NCBI GenBank assembly: GCA_910592205.1
Contig: CAJVPJ010000239.1
Coordinates: 1 to 32,548, forward strand
DNA length: 32,548 nt
Reading direction: 5' to 3'
From: Paraglomus occultum
Taxonomy: Eukaryota > Glomeromycota > Glomeromycetes > Paraglomerales > Paraglomeraceae
Numbering within the stretch: the first letter of the stretch is position 1; the number at the start of each line of letters is the position of its first letter. The notes below the pieces were generated by a model, which was given only the letters and a program-made list of their open reading frames with translations, had not been told where the DNA came from and did no database searches. Below, in pieces: positions 21,998 to 32,002 of this stretch. The position numbers and the translations under genes were made by a program.

Positions 21998-24184
21998 CTA
22001 TGGTTTCTTTTGTATGCTCTTCATGTCAGCATGAAACGAGAAATCATAAACTCCAAAACCAAAGTCAAAGTTACGATTACTCAATACCCTAACAAATCTA
22101 AACCCTGTGTTCTGTATATGGAATGTAGCAGAGATTACAGGCGTTTTTCTGCCATCGGATGTTCGTGATACTTTATGTATATCAATTGGAATTGACGATT
22201 GTTTGACCTATAGTAAGAAAATTAGAGTTTGAGCAAACGATGATAATTTCCTCTGGTGCCAATAAGGTGAAGTTATGTCTACTTACCCAATTAAGACCAT
22301 CATTTGAAATCTCAACCGATTGCGCACCGAAATAGTCGGGCTTATGATCTACTACAAGATGAAATGTAAGAGGGACATGCATCGGAAGTAGAAGATCTAG
22401 ACCTATGTAATCGTTCGCATGAATATCTACAAAAAAACAAGGACGATAAGTACTTGACTTTTATCATCCAAACCACTAATAACCCTAATATTGTCAATAA
22501 ATTCAATCATTCAAAACTCACTTTCTTTAGACTTCCACGCGGTCCAGTCCTTTCCGTCAACAGCATGCGAATACGGAAATTCTATAAAGTGCTGTGTCTT
22601 GTAATAACTCTCATGTATCTGCTCACTCTCACTTATGTTGATATATGGCTTATACCGAAACAGCCTGACATCAGGAAATGAATGCTTGTTTGTCAGAAAC
22701 AAACATCTATCATTGGCACACGGCGATCTAGTGTCTCTCTGATAAATCTTTGGATAATGCTCGAGCTTCTCAAACGGCGACGTGTTTTTTCCCAAATGAT
22801 CGTATAGTCTAATCAGGGCTCTGTGCATGTATATTTTATTCCGGATACGTCCTTCACCGGCGGAAAAAGCAAATTCTTGAGGAAGTTCTGTGAGTTCATT
22901 CTCCAGTTGATATGGAACTTGGTTCATATATGTTGTAAAATACATGTCGCCGTATGCAAATTCTGTTGGATCCATTTCGGTAATTGCAGCCATTTTAAGA
23001 AAGCGTATAACATTTTCGCGTGATGCAAAGGCGCCTGTGCCAACCCAAGAGAAACAGACATGGAGATTCACGGCTGTTTTTATGAAATGGGATAAAGGTT
23101 ATATTTAGGGAAACGGGCTAAGTTAGAGAGATTTGACAGTTAACAAGGTTATAGTTAAGAGTTGATCACAAATAAAATTCGAATCTAATCAGCTAATCGT
23201 TTCACCGATCGTTTCGTTATTCCTAATAATATTCCTTCAACAAACACATTCCCACATTCCCACCTCCCCTCTCCCGCTCTCCCCAAAATCTCTTCCTCCT
23301 CGACCTCCCGCGATTGCTTACGATCATCAAAAAAGCACCATTTCCAGTTGGTCAAAGAATAAACATCCGCGTTAGTATCTGTATGCACCAAATGTGGAAA
23401 CCTTAAAAAGTTTGCATAAAACGCTCTCATGTGGTTTATTATCCAATCGTCATCTTGAAAGTAGCAATACTCTGTGGTGGCCATTGTGCATGCTATGTAA
23501 CGAGCGATAAAGTGCATGTTACCAGGCGAGTTGTAGATGCGGATTTTGGGACAATGAACTTCGGCGAAGATCTTGAGAAAAGACAAAGAAAGAAAATGAA
23601 GTTGGGCGCCATAGTTGTAACGAGTATTATGTGGTTTTTGTTCTTTTTTCTGTTTTCTTTCTCTCAGTTTTCCATATTTCCTCACCTTTTCAGCACACTA
23701 TGCTCTCACGTACCTGATCGGTCAAATGCACCTGAACATTATTATTCCAAATAATGATCTCCTTAAACATACTATAACGACACAAATGCTTTACAATAAC
23801 TTTCAAGTTTTCTAATCTTGACCAATTCAACAAAATAGCCGTTGCCATTCCATCTCCTTCAGTTGGAAATACGTTGGCCAAAGGATCCACTTCCTCAGGT
23901 GACTCCAAAAACGTCTGCCCTTCTTGTACATCAACTCTCTGGCCACTGAACAATATATAATATAACATTACAAATGTGAATACTAATACGACTCGTTGTT
24001 TGATTGAAATGTTCGTCGATATGAAGTTCATGCATTGTTTCAGAAACTCTTGACATTTTTGCGCTATAGCTGTGTCGTGGTCAAAGATTATACGTATTTG
24101 TAAGCCAGATTGGTCTCGAGATTTCTGATTCATGATGTGGAAAATCGCGAGTAGGTATGGTTGGCTGGCTGGAAGCGGTGACAA
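21998..24184 (-). CDS. Type II membrane glycosyltransferase-like protein with C-terminal beta-sandwich-like domain
   Basis: Exons (minus) 24184..23714, 23571..23322, 23073..22522, 22426..22287 and 22207..21998 join in frame to 540 aa; a start at 24133 would give 523. Residues 64-80 form one membrane helix after a basic-polar N-terminus, as in Golgi type II enzymes. The catalytic part begins ATAILLNWSRLENL and EIIIWNNN, a nucleotide-sugar GT-A start. It goes on to RIYNSPGNMHFIARYIACT, YCYFQDDDWI (Asp197-199, metal-binding DxD), HTDTN and FSWVGTGAFASRENV, then GDMYFTTYMNQVP. The last 110 residues (GLDLLLP, EISNDGLNW, FRFVRVLSN) resemble a discoidin-like beta sandwich. The pattern fits fungal glycosyltransferase-like proteins related to the exostosin/GT64 style, but I cannot fix the CAZy family. 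Donor and acceptor sugars are unknown. Confidence 0.8.
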
Positions 24185-25087
24185 ACTAACTTATATTTTC
24201 TTCTTTTCCTATTCTTGCAAACCCGGCAAGGTAAGGAAGAAAGACTAAGATTTCACGATGTATTAATTTGGTTGACTAGGGATGTCTCTTGTTTCTGGGT
24301 GTTGTTATTCTATCAAATTAAAAAATGCAAGGTTTTGTCTATGTAAACAAATAGAATTCAACTTATGCTTTTATTTGCAAAACCTGTGCCCACATTAAGC
24401 AGTAACACAACCCATTATTATTTATCACAGTCCGAGATCGCGGATTTGCTTCATAAACGGGCTATCGAAGAATTTTCATGTGTTACTGGAATATGTCTTT
24501 TTAATTAGTCGCGCTTCCTTTTCCAAGCATTTAGTACGCTAGATCAGGCAACAAGACTTGTCCAGAATCACAGAATGTCGGCAATTCATTATAAATCATT
24601 TCCTTCCAAGTCTAAAAAGCTTGAAATCTAATTTACAAAGAATACTTGGCCATTTCCGTTATTCAGCTGATTTCTTATTCTACCGAGACTAACTGACTTT
24701 TGACAATAAACAAGGCTCTTGGCTTCTAGTCTTGCATTTGTTGTGTACAAAATGTGATGTTTAAACAGGAAACTGCTTTCTAAAGTTGCGTGGAACGTAA
24801 AATGATCGATAAGGGTCCTCAATTAATTCATTATCAAACGCCAATCAGAATCAGATTAATCGCTTACTATTAGATGATTTACAGTTTCGGAAATCTCTCG
24901 GGACCGTATTAGGTTTAGCAATATCGTACACTTAACTTGCAAAAAAAGAAAAACCCCCCCAAAAAAACTAATATAAATATGCATGAAAACGTTTTACAAC
25001 CTTCGTTGCTATTGACCACCCACCTAACCTTTTCATCTTCTTGAACTTTGAGAAAAAATAGAACACAAACAAAAAGTCCGAGGCCGA
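24185..25087. other. Divergent promoter region between the glycosyltransferase-like and kinase genes
   Basis: About 900 bp between two divergently transcribed genes, so it should carry both promoters. I see no supported frame. A poly-A/poly-C junction lies at 24944-24968, just before a TATA-like element. Confidence 0.45.
24972..24979 (+). promoter_or_regulatory. TATA-like box of the TKL-like kinase gene
   Basis: TATAAATA lies 116 bases before the kinase ATG, after a homopolymer A/C tract. Spacing and sequence suit a core promoter; nothing else supports it. Confidence 0.4.
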
Positions 25088-27007
25088 ATGTCAACCACTA
25101 AAGCGTGGCTAGACGAGGCCATTGAGGGTCGGCACATCAAATTTGTACCATTTAAAGAGTTCACCGGAATAGAGTTTGTAGCAAGAGGCGGATACGGTAC
25201 TATCAAAAAAGCCACTTGGAGAGCACGCAAAAAGAAAGTTGCATTAAAAAGTCTAGAGTCGTTATCAAAATGCGACGACGCCGAGGCTCGCGTAGCGTAT
25301 AAAGAATTAATCAACGAGGTAAAGGAATTGCTTTAATTTTTTCTTGCGTTCGCGAAGAATGTGCCATTCATCACGTGAATAACGTTTGAAATTTGACAGC
25401 TTAAATTACTCAGAAACTTTGCCGATGATGACAGAATCATCAGATTTTACGGGCTAACCAAAGGTATGGCCTTGATTATATAGAGAGCACTGCTTAAAAT
25501 GACGCATCATGCCTGATATGACCTCGATATAACACAAAAGTAGTTAACATGATTTGTCCCTCATCCCTTAATAAATTCAGACCCCTCTTCGTTAGACTAC
25601 GTCCTCGTAATGCAATATGCGAATGGTGGTACTCTACGCAACTATCTTGCAGCAAATTTTGCCAAACTTACCTGGAAAGATAAACTACGCCTTGCTATAG
25701 ACATCGCCAGCGCTGTAGACTGCCTTCACGCGGAAAACATTATTCATCGAGACCTTCACAGCAAGAACATACTCATCAATAATCACCGAGCAGTAATCGC
25801 TGATCTTGGTCTCTCGCGTATCGTTTCTCCATCATACTCACCTACTTCCCGTATAGCTGGCATGATTCCATACATAGACCCACAACGATTGAACAATAAC
25901 ATTACGTCTCGCAGTAAACTGTGCGATATCTACAGTTGTGGTGTGTTACTGTGGGAATTGTCTTCGGGCAAAGTTCCATTTGCAGATAAAAGTCACGATT
26001 TAGGGATGTTCCTCGATATATTCAACGGAATGAGAGAAGTACCCACTCCCGATACTCCCGTTGATTATTATAACCTTTATAGTGATTGTTGGTCATTTGA
26101 CCTAAGTCAGCGACCGCAATCAACTGATGTCATACTGGAACGATTAGAGAAAATCAGGATGACACCGACCGTGCACGATTGCTTTGGATCTATGGTGGTG
26201 GAAAAGTCTAGCGAAATTATGGACCAACCCTCTCCAAGAAGCAGTCAAATGGTTCCTACTCTACCGGATTTGGCAATTCCGTGTGACGCTAACGTATTCA
26301 CAGACCAGACAATCGACAAGTCAAACTATGTGGAAACTATTTGTATATCAACAACACAAGAACAGCATCAAGAATTATCTCTACTCCCGTCTGCACTAAC
26401 CCTTGATGGTTTCGCCGACATAGACTGGGGACCGCTCTCCTACATCTCAACCCAAACTATCAAACGCTTGGATCGCAAGTTTCATCATCATCTGCGCGAT
26501 AAAATATTCCTCCGACGCATAACGGATCTAATCATATCCGGATCATTCTCGAAGTTCATCGAAATGTCAGCTGACCCGCTTTCGAACTCGCCCCAACAAA
26601 AAGTTCTTTGTCAATTTTTGCAGATTTGTTCGCCCAAGAATTTCTTGTTTGATCGAGACAAATTGGATACGATCACGGAAGATTCTCATACCGATGATGA
26701 ATACTTGTTGGATAATCAATTTCTGGATGATCTTCTTTCTTGCATACACGACTCGTTCTTTGCTTTGTTCCCATGGGCTAGAATTGCTCTATGGAATCCT
26801 AAACTTATGAAAATGCAAAGCATGAACGTGATGAATGAGAAATGGAAATTACGACGAAAACGCCTGAAAGTCTCGCCAAAATTACAACGAGGAACTCGGG
26901 CTATCAGCGATAATGATAGTGCAAATGCTCCACACGATCCGGGTGGAACATCAAGGACTTACTGTGCTATGCAACCGTCGACCAATTTTTCCGAACAGAT
27001 TGTATGA
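25088..27007 (+). CDS. TKL-like protein kinase with unrecognised C-terminal half
   Basis: Exons 25088..25318, 25400..25463 and 25581..27007 join in frame; ending at the TGA at 27007 gives 573 aa. The start MSTTKAWLDEAI leads into FKEFTGIEFVARGGYGTIKK, whose glycine loop lacks the first Gly (Ala in its place). Lys54 sits in VALKSL, HRDLHSKN gives catalytic Asp156 and Asn161, and the metal-binding motif is DLG (Asp173) instead of DFG. The activation segment ends IPYIDPQRL, with Gln for the usual Glu of APE. These variants are common in the expanded TKL-like kinases of mycorrhizal fungi, so activity is plausible. After about residue 295 come some 270 residues that I do not recognise. They are acidic and helical in parts (TEDSHTDDEYLLDNQFLDDL), then basic. 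The true 3' end may lie further on: ATT|GTATGA at 27001 can be a donor to downstream exons. Confidence 0.86.
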
Positions 27008-27049
27008 ATTTTTAATTTTTTTTTTCTCAAGTTGTAAGTTTGGATTTTA

Positions 27050-27510
27050 GAGGACAAAACGTTCTAACCTGATGATTGGTTGCCTCAACCAGATACCGCA
27101 TAAACATGCTTCAAAACTCGTCAGTGGCAGAAACTCAACACATCGTGATCCTGGATTCGAAAGACCCATTAATACGAAGAATGCATTGCATGGTATCGTC
27201 AATGAAGGATTTAGATGCTTATCTAATTTACCGAGAAATATCGCGTCCTCAGGAGAGTTGGGTTGTGCCCCTCGCTTTGGTAGCCCAAGCTTTACTCGGA
27301 AGCCAATTACTGAAGAGTATACTTGGTACGTTGTTTGCATTAATTAGTTCACTTAATTCTTGGAATACAGTACTTGTTCACTAATCATTATGACTTTTTT
27401 TATCAGGATCGATACGCTTGCATCTCGATGTCTCAATGGACGACACGAGCATATCGCATGTATCGCGGCCTTTTAACAATGAAATATTCTATGCTGTTTT
27501 TCTATGTTGA
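27050..27510 (+). other. Probable last exon(s) of the kinase gene, frame unresolved
   Basis: Sequence from about 27095 to 27325 is open in two frames, followed by a clean GTACGT donor and a CAG acceptor at 27405-27406. One frame reads ETQHIVILDSKDPLIRRMH, SWVVPLALVAQALLGS and LGSIRLHLDVSMDDTS, stopping at 27510; it looks the more protein-like. The other continues in phase from the kinase donor at 27001 through an acceptor TTTTAG before 27052 and stops at 27476. Only the second joins the kinase simply. The first would need a phase-2 donor or its own start (ATG at 27106). An AATAAA at 27718 suits either. It could be the kinase C-terminus or a small separate gene. Confidence 0.4.
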
Positions 27511-27992
27511 TGTTTAATGTGATAACGTTATGAGATAATTTGTCTTCCCATGATTACTCGTCATTGTCGTATTGTTTTATGTCATATTCTAGCCACTATT
27601 TATTAATAATAGTGAATGCTTTTTCTTTTTTGGTTTTTTTTTTTTAGTGTTGTGTGATATTCATACCGCGAACGCTTAGACTGATGTTTACCTCATTATT
27701 ATTATTGTTATTGTCTAAATAAACATTTGTCGACCTCAGGATATCAGATAATCGATTCTTGCTTAATCAATTGCTTGGCATATGACATGTGGGCCATCCG
27801 TAGAAGCTGTTCTAACACCGGGCCACTTTGTTCACATCGGACACAATAGTTGCGTTGTGAAAAGATGTAGATGTTCCCAAAAATACGTCATTGATTAAGC
27901 TTTAGTATATTTTAGACCGCATCGCGGCAGCATCAACTCACGAGTATCTTCGTGTCTTTGTCACGGAAGACTTCAAGAAACTTCTCCAGAAC
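27511..27992. other. 3' flank of the kinase gene
   Basis: About 480 bp with poly-T runs and the AATAAA at 27718-27723. I see no frame of interest. Confidence 0.4.
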
Positions 27993-28200
27993 TTACAGAC
28001 TCGGGAAAATCTTGATATGTTTTTGGAGCTCAGTTTCATATAATTCTTCAGCACTTGGTCTTTTCTGGGGATCAGCATGCCAACGTCTTGTGATTAGATC
28101 TTTTAGCAATTGGGTATTAGTATAGGAACTTATCTAGATTCTCGATAGAAGCTTCGCCTCTAACGAGTTCTGCAACTAATGACTTTGTGACTCGGCGTTG
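27993..28200 (-). pseudogene. Protein kinase C-lobe fragment
   Basis: On the minus strand, 28118 down to a stop at 27993 reads LLKDLITRRWHADPQKRPSA then EELYETELQKHI. This is the end of a kinase domain: the conserved Trp-His/Asp-x-Asp-Pro-x-x-Arg-Pro segment of subdomain XI. Upstream, in another frame, 28200-28120 gives VTKSLVAELVRGEASIENL, which fits the segment just before it, so a frameshift separates the two. Nothing of the ATP-binding or catalytic regions is seen nearby. It is best read as the relic of a second kinase gene of the same broad type as the one at 25088, on the opposite strand. Confidence 0.65.
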
Positions 28201-28854
28201 GGGACATAGAGCAGTATATACATAAGTAGAGTAGATACGACTAGTAATATGTATTGTAATATAATCTTCATAATATCAAATATTTTTACACTCTTCTTTT
28301 GCTGTCAATTCGTTTCTACTATGTAGAAACATCCAGAAATGAAAGAATCCAGGATGAAGATCTGGATAGACATTGGCCTGCAATAAAAATAATATAAATA
28401 ATGATGAAATGTTTCTTCATCTGCCTGATAATGTCTATAGTTTAAAAGGTTAAGATAAAACTCCAACTTTGGTATTAGTATTAGTATGTAAATGCTACTG
28501 AGATCTGGTTACTGTCATCATTAATGATAATTGTACAAAAGAATATGTATCATAATCACTGGAAATCCAAGAATTAGGAATAAGAAAAACATACTTCAGA
28601 CATTATAATTACTCACTGCATTTGTTTGCACAAGCAGGAAGAACTATTTTATATTCTAAACGATTTTATATGTAAAATGAAGGACAGTTTCTAAGCCATC
28701 TTAGTCTGCAGCATTATTGACAATAACTATCAGCGGCTCAACACCATCATCCTTGTTTTTAAGTCAAGGATTACTCTATAGTAACATAAACAGTAATAGG
28801 AGGAAGTGGAGGGATGACAGGTAGAATTTGCCATTAAAAAATATAAGGGGGCAT

Positions 28855-28894
28855 TGTAAACTGTAGGTGCATAGTAAACTGTAGGTGGCATAGT
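28855..28894 (+). repeat. Short tandem duplication, about 19 bp unit
   Basis: The unit gtaaactgtaggtgcata appears twice in a row with one base difference, and a third partial copy (catagtaa) follows. It is local slippage in non-coding DNA. Confidence 0.7.
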
Positions 28895-28960
28895 AATAGA
28901 ACAGTTCCTGAAACAATTTTTGAATAAAATTAAAAAGGTTGAACATTGACATTTTAATTA

Positions 28961-28985
28961 CAGTCAAACCTGAATTTCGACGAAA
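28961..28985 (+). mobile_element. Lone terminal motif of a Tc1/mariner-pogo-like element
   Basis: CAGTCAAACCTGAATTTCGA follows directly on TA. CAGTCAAACC is a well-known start of pogo/Fot-like terminal repeats. Downstream, motifs such as TTATAGCGAAG, TTATAACGAAT and TTATAGTGAA recur up to about 29450. I could not find the matching inverted end GGTTTGACTG, so the element is either decayed or cut. Confidence 0.35.
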
Positions 28986-29210
28986 CCAGAAAAAATATCC
29001 CTTATAACCAGAAATTCAAGGTCACTTTATAGCGAAGATTATAATTTTTATAAGTAGGCTCATAATATCCAGATCATGTGTTTTATTAATGCTACTACCA
29101 TATTGATCAACTTTAGTTAAATTCATATCTGACGCCTATAACAAGGGCAAATATTGTATATATATTTCTGATTAACTGCTCCAACTGCGTCTGTGCTTTC
29201 TTAGACATAA

Positions 29211-29367
29211 TTGTCCGGAGCAAAGCGAAGGACTATTATAATTACTGTCTTCGCACTGTGAAAAATTCGATCTCTCTGTGCGGCACATGATCTTGACCAA
29301 TGATTGTGATTGATGAAGATGGCATTATTGATTGTTCCGGACTCACAACGGTTCCCGTTTTCTAGTA
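29211..29367 (+). repeat. Dispersed repeat, copy 1 (about 157 bp)
   Basis: Starts TTGTCCGGAGCAAAGCGA and ends GTTTTCTAGTA. It shares long blocks with the copy at 29604: the start, AATTCGATC, CTCTCTGTGCGGCACATGAT, TTGACCAATGATTGTGATTG and the end. Both ends carry a TCCGGA palindrome. Confidence 0.85.
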
Positions 29368-29603
29368 TGATTGAGATTATACCCGTTTATAACGAATATT
29401 AGTTTGTTATTGTAACGAATTTATGGTGGTACAATTTTTTATAGTGAACTTCAATTAGTAGCGCATTATGTTGTTCTGACAAATCTTCATTATAAGCATT
29501 ATAATTATAACCAGATTTTTTAATAAAATTCGCTATAGCCAGCCAGATACTCAAAAATGATTGACTTAAGAGAAAATCTTCATTATAATAATAAATATCT
29601 TCA

Positions 29604-29761
29604 TTGTCCGGAGCAAAGCGAGCACTATGAGAATTTCGATCACATGAACTTCTCTGTCCGACACATGATCTCGACCAATGATCGTGATTGATGATGAGCG
29701 TTATTATCATTCTCATATTGAAATTGGCGAATACAAGTTCCCGGACTCGCGTTTTCTAGTA
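29604..29761 (+). repeat. Dispersed repeat, copy 2 (about 158 bp)
   Basis: Same orientation as copy 1, 393 bp further on. Differences include scattered substitutions, a short deletion after AAAGCGA and a rearranged segment before the shared end CCGGACTCGCGTTTTCTAGT. The copies are clearly related but old. Confidence 0.85.
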
Positions 29762-29816
29762 ACTTGACCGCTTGAGTTTATACGCCAGAACAATCTTGAA
29801 TTACCGTATTAGTATC

Positions 29817-29834
29817 CTTCCGAATTTAAGCACC
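29817..29834 (+). repeat. Direct repeat CTTCCGAATTTAAGCACC, copy 1
   Basis: The 18-base match recurs at 30141-30158. After it the copies diverge but stay similar in style (CACCCGGACTTTAGGC versus GCTAGGAATTTTGCC). It may be the end sequence of an old mobile element. Confidence 0.6.
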
Positions 29835-30140
29835 ACCCGGACTTTAGGCAGAAAAACTTGAAAAACAAAAATAAGCACAGCACTACCCAAAATTTATGCA
29901 AAAAATTTTTTATTATATTTTTTATTCTATTTCTTCCACTCTAATTTATCAGCTGAATCATTATCTATATCTATAATTTCTTTTTATTTTCATCAATTTT
30001 CTTCTCCTTTTTATTTTGTCCAAATAAATTGTCTTATGACCCATACATTGCATTACTTTAAGCTTTTCAGCAGCAGAATAAATGAGCATTGAATTTTGGC
30101 ATTGTGTTGAAGAAATAGAAAGATGTACAAAAAAATCAAG

Positions 30141-30158
30141 CTTCCGAATTTAAGCACC
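30141..30158 (+). repeat. Direct repeat CTTCCGAATTTAAGCACC, copy 2
   Basis: Exact 18-base match to 29817-29834, 324 bp away and in the same orientation. Confidence 0.6.
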
Positions 30159-30559
30159 GCTAGGAATTTTGCCCCGATTTTCCCCTAAAAAAAGTGGACA
30201 GTATACCAAAAGTATCTCGAGATGCAACAAGGTAAGCAAGCAATGAATACATGTTTATTGGGAGGATAGTTGAAATGCATTATGACATGCATGGGGGTTG
30301 GGACATAGAGCAGAGTCATAGCAAAGATTAGGTTATATGTAAACTCGTTTCAGAGATGAACTGGAGGGGTGACAAGAGAATTCTGGTTAATATTAATAGA
30401 GGAACAGTGGCAACATGTGTGCTGGGAGGAGTGTAGAATAGAGCATAGTAAATGTTATTATATCTGTTTTAGTCCGTTCGTTTGAGCAATCTTGGTTATG
30501 GTATGCTGTTTGTAACATTGACAGTCTCCTTTGCATTTTTGTTTTTCTAACTTATTGTG

Positions 30560-31311
30560 ACACATTCAGCAGAAGGTGAACAGAACAAAGTCGAAGCTGA
30601 TATTTCACCATTTCAGCAAAATGAAGTAAAGCTAGCTTTTAATTTAAGTTACATTGATGCTGAGAATGTCATTGGAGACTTCAAGTGTGAGCTTCATGCT
30701 AAGCACCAATGTTGGACAGAACATTGAACTAAATATGTTCCATACTGAACATTGTTTCAAGCCTCAGGATATGGCAAATCTCATCTTATACTTATCAAAG
30801 AGGTCACCAAGGACATTCCCACACTTTACCTTTGCTTACATCCTGCAGCAAGTATGGGATATCCTCCACAAACAGAGATCATTGCAAACTTTTGGAAAAA
30901 ACTTTTTTCATACAACTTCAGCAGGGAAAAGAATGGTGACTTGCTTACATTTTTTTTCAGTTAATGAATTTATTTTACACAAGGAACATAAGCCACTCAC
31001 CTGAGTGGATGTGGGATTTACAGATGGGGCTTTGGGGGTCCTTCCTTCTGGACTGAGGTTCTGAGGAACATAGAGAATTGGAAACAAGTTACTGAAAATG
31101 ACATGTTGGACATTATGTCTCAAAATCTCCCTTGGTAATCATATTAATATGGGCAAGAAACATTAAGATGATTATATGTGTTGATGAGGCACAGTCTCTT
31201 CTTCCTCCCAGAAAGATGCCATTAATCTATTCATATTCAGACTTTTTTGAAGAGCTCTGCAACAGATCAACAGGCAGGGCAAATGGACGGGATTCTTCAT
31301 ATTACACTTAG
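30560..31311 (+). pseudogene. Decayed P-loop ATPase gene
   Basis: After an acceptor-like TTCAG, the frame at 30566 reads SAEGEQNKVEADISPFQQNE through NLSYIDAENVIGDF to two stops before 30752. It then resumes in the same frame as FQASGYGKSHLILIKEVTKD, IPTLYLCLHPAASMGYPPQ to a stop at 30964. GYGKS is a Walker A loop. In another frame 31016-31138 reads YRWGFGGPSFWTEVLRNIEN then a stop, and 31165-31311 reads KMIICVDEAQSLLPPRK, a Walker B strand with the DE pair, then a stop. The order and spacing fit one AAA/STAND-like ATPase broken by stops and frameshifts. Related ATPase cores occur in large fungal families, including Crinkler-like proteins, but I cannot fix the family. Confidence 0.6.
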
Positions 31312-31789
31312 TAAATATAAAGTAGCAAATTCCACTGCAGCTGATCCATCTACCAGAAATGACAATGCAAATGTGGACCAAGAAACTGGTATAATTCTTT
31401 TTATATTCTTTTTTGGTTCACCATATCTTGGCGTTAATAATCATTTAGTAGTTATTTTCCGTTTCTCTTGATAAATTTCAAAACTGATTTTTTCTTGATC
31501 CAGATATTCCTCAAGAGTTTTGGTGTCATTGATCTTAAAAACATAAGGCACAATTTTTTCTCCTTGGGGTTTTTTTTAGAATGCTTCTAATGGTGCTGTA
31601 ATTCTTTGGTTTCATAATGAATTTAATGTAAATTAGTTTCATATTATATTTTTATATTGGGTAAAGGTAAAAAGTCTTTAATATTAAAAATACTTGTGAT
31701 GATGCAAGAGGACAGAATAAAAATTACTAATTTACCTGTATTTAACAGTTTGTGGTCATTATGGAAGTATTGAATTAAATTGTATAATA
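31312..31789. other. AT-rich flank between the ATPase relic and the MITE
   Basis: The first 80 bases may continue the ATPase relic (ANSTAADPSTRNDNANVDQE in one frame). The rest is AT-rich and shows nothing. Confidence 0.35.
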
Positions 31790-32002
31790 CAGTGACTTAC
31801 AAAACCAGCTCAATGTTTAAAAGAATTGAATGTGCAAGCTTATAACTCCACAAATATCCAACTAATTTACATAAAATTTAAACTGGATATAGTCTTGCAT
31901 TCTGGCTTCTAATTCACTTTTGTTTTATTTGAAAAGACTTAGTACTTCAAGAGTTATGATTTTTTAAATTTTATTAGTGCATTGAGCTGGTTTTGTAACC
32001 TG
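31790..32002 (+). mobile_element. 213-bp Tc1/mariner-like MITE with TA target duplication
   Basis: The left end CAGTGACTTACAAAACCAGC and the right end GCTGGTTTTGTAACCTG are inverted repeats of each other; with TCAATG/CATTGA they cover about 23-26 bp. Both sides are flanked by TA (31788-31789 and 32003-32004). Further in, TATAACTC (left) and GAGTTATGA (right) sit at matching distances, so weaker symmetry reaches about 65 bases. The inside is AT-rich and non-coding. CAGTG ends with TA duplication are the mark of Tc1/mariner elements, so a related transposase probably moved it. Confidence 0.85.

Larger units (their letters stand above)
28201..30559. other. Repeat-rich intergenic DNA
   Basis: About 2.4 kb without genes. 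It holds a short tandem duplication (28855-28894), a lone transposon-type terminal motif (28961), two diverged copies of a 157-bp repeat (29211 and 29604) and a pair of short direct repeats (29817 and 30141). The rest is AT-rich with no frame I trust. Confidence 0.55.

Noticed and set aside
29399-29716. 105-codon minus frame in the repeat zone
   Set aside because: It runs through the diverged 157-bp repeat and is not kept in the other copy.
30654-31004. 116-codon + frame over the ATPase relic
   Set aside because: The Walker A loop and neighbouring conserved blocks lie in a different frame, so this open stretch is a by-product of decay.
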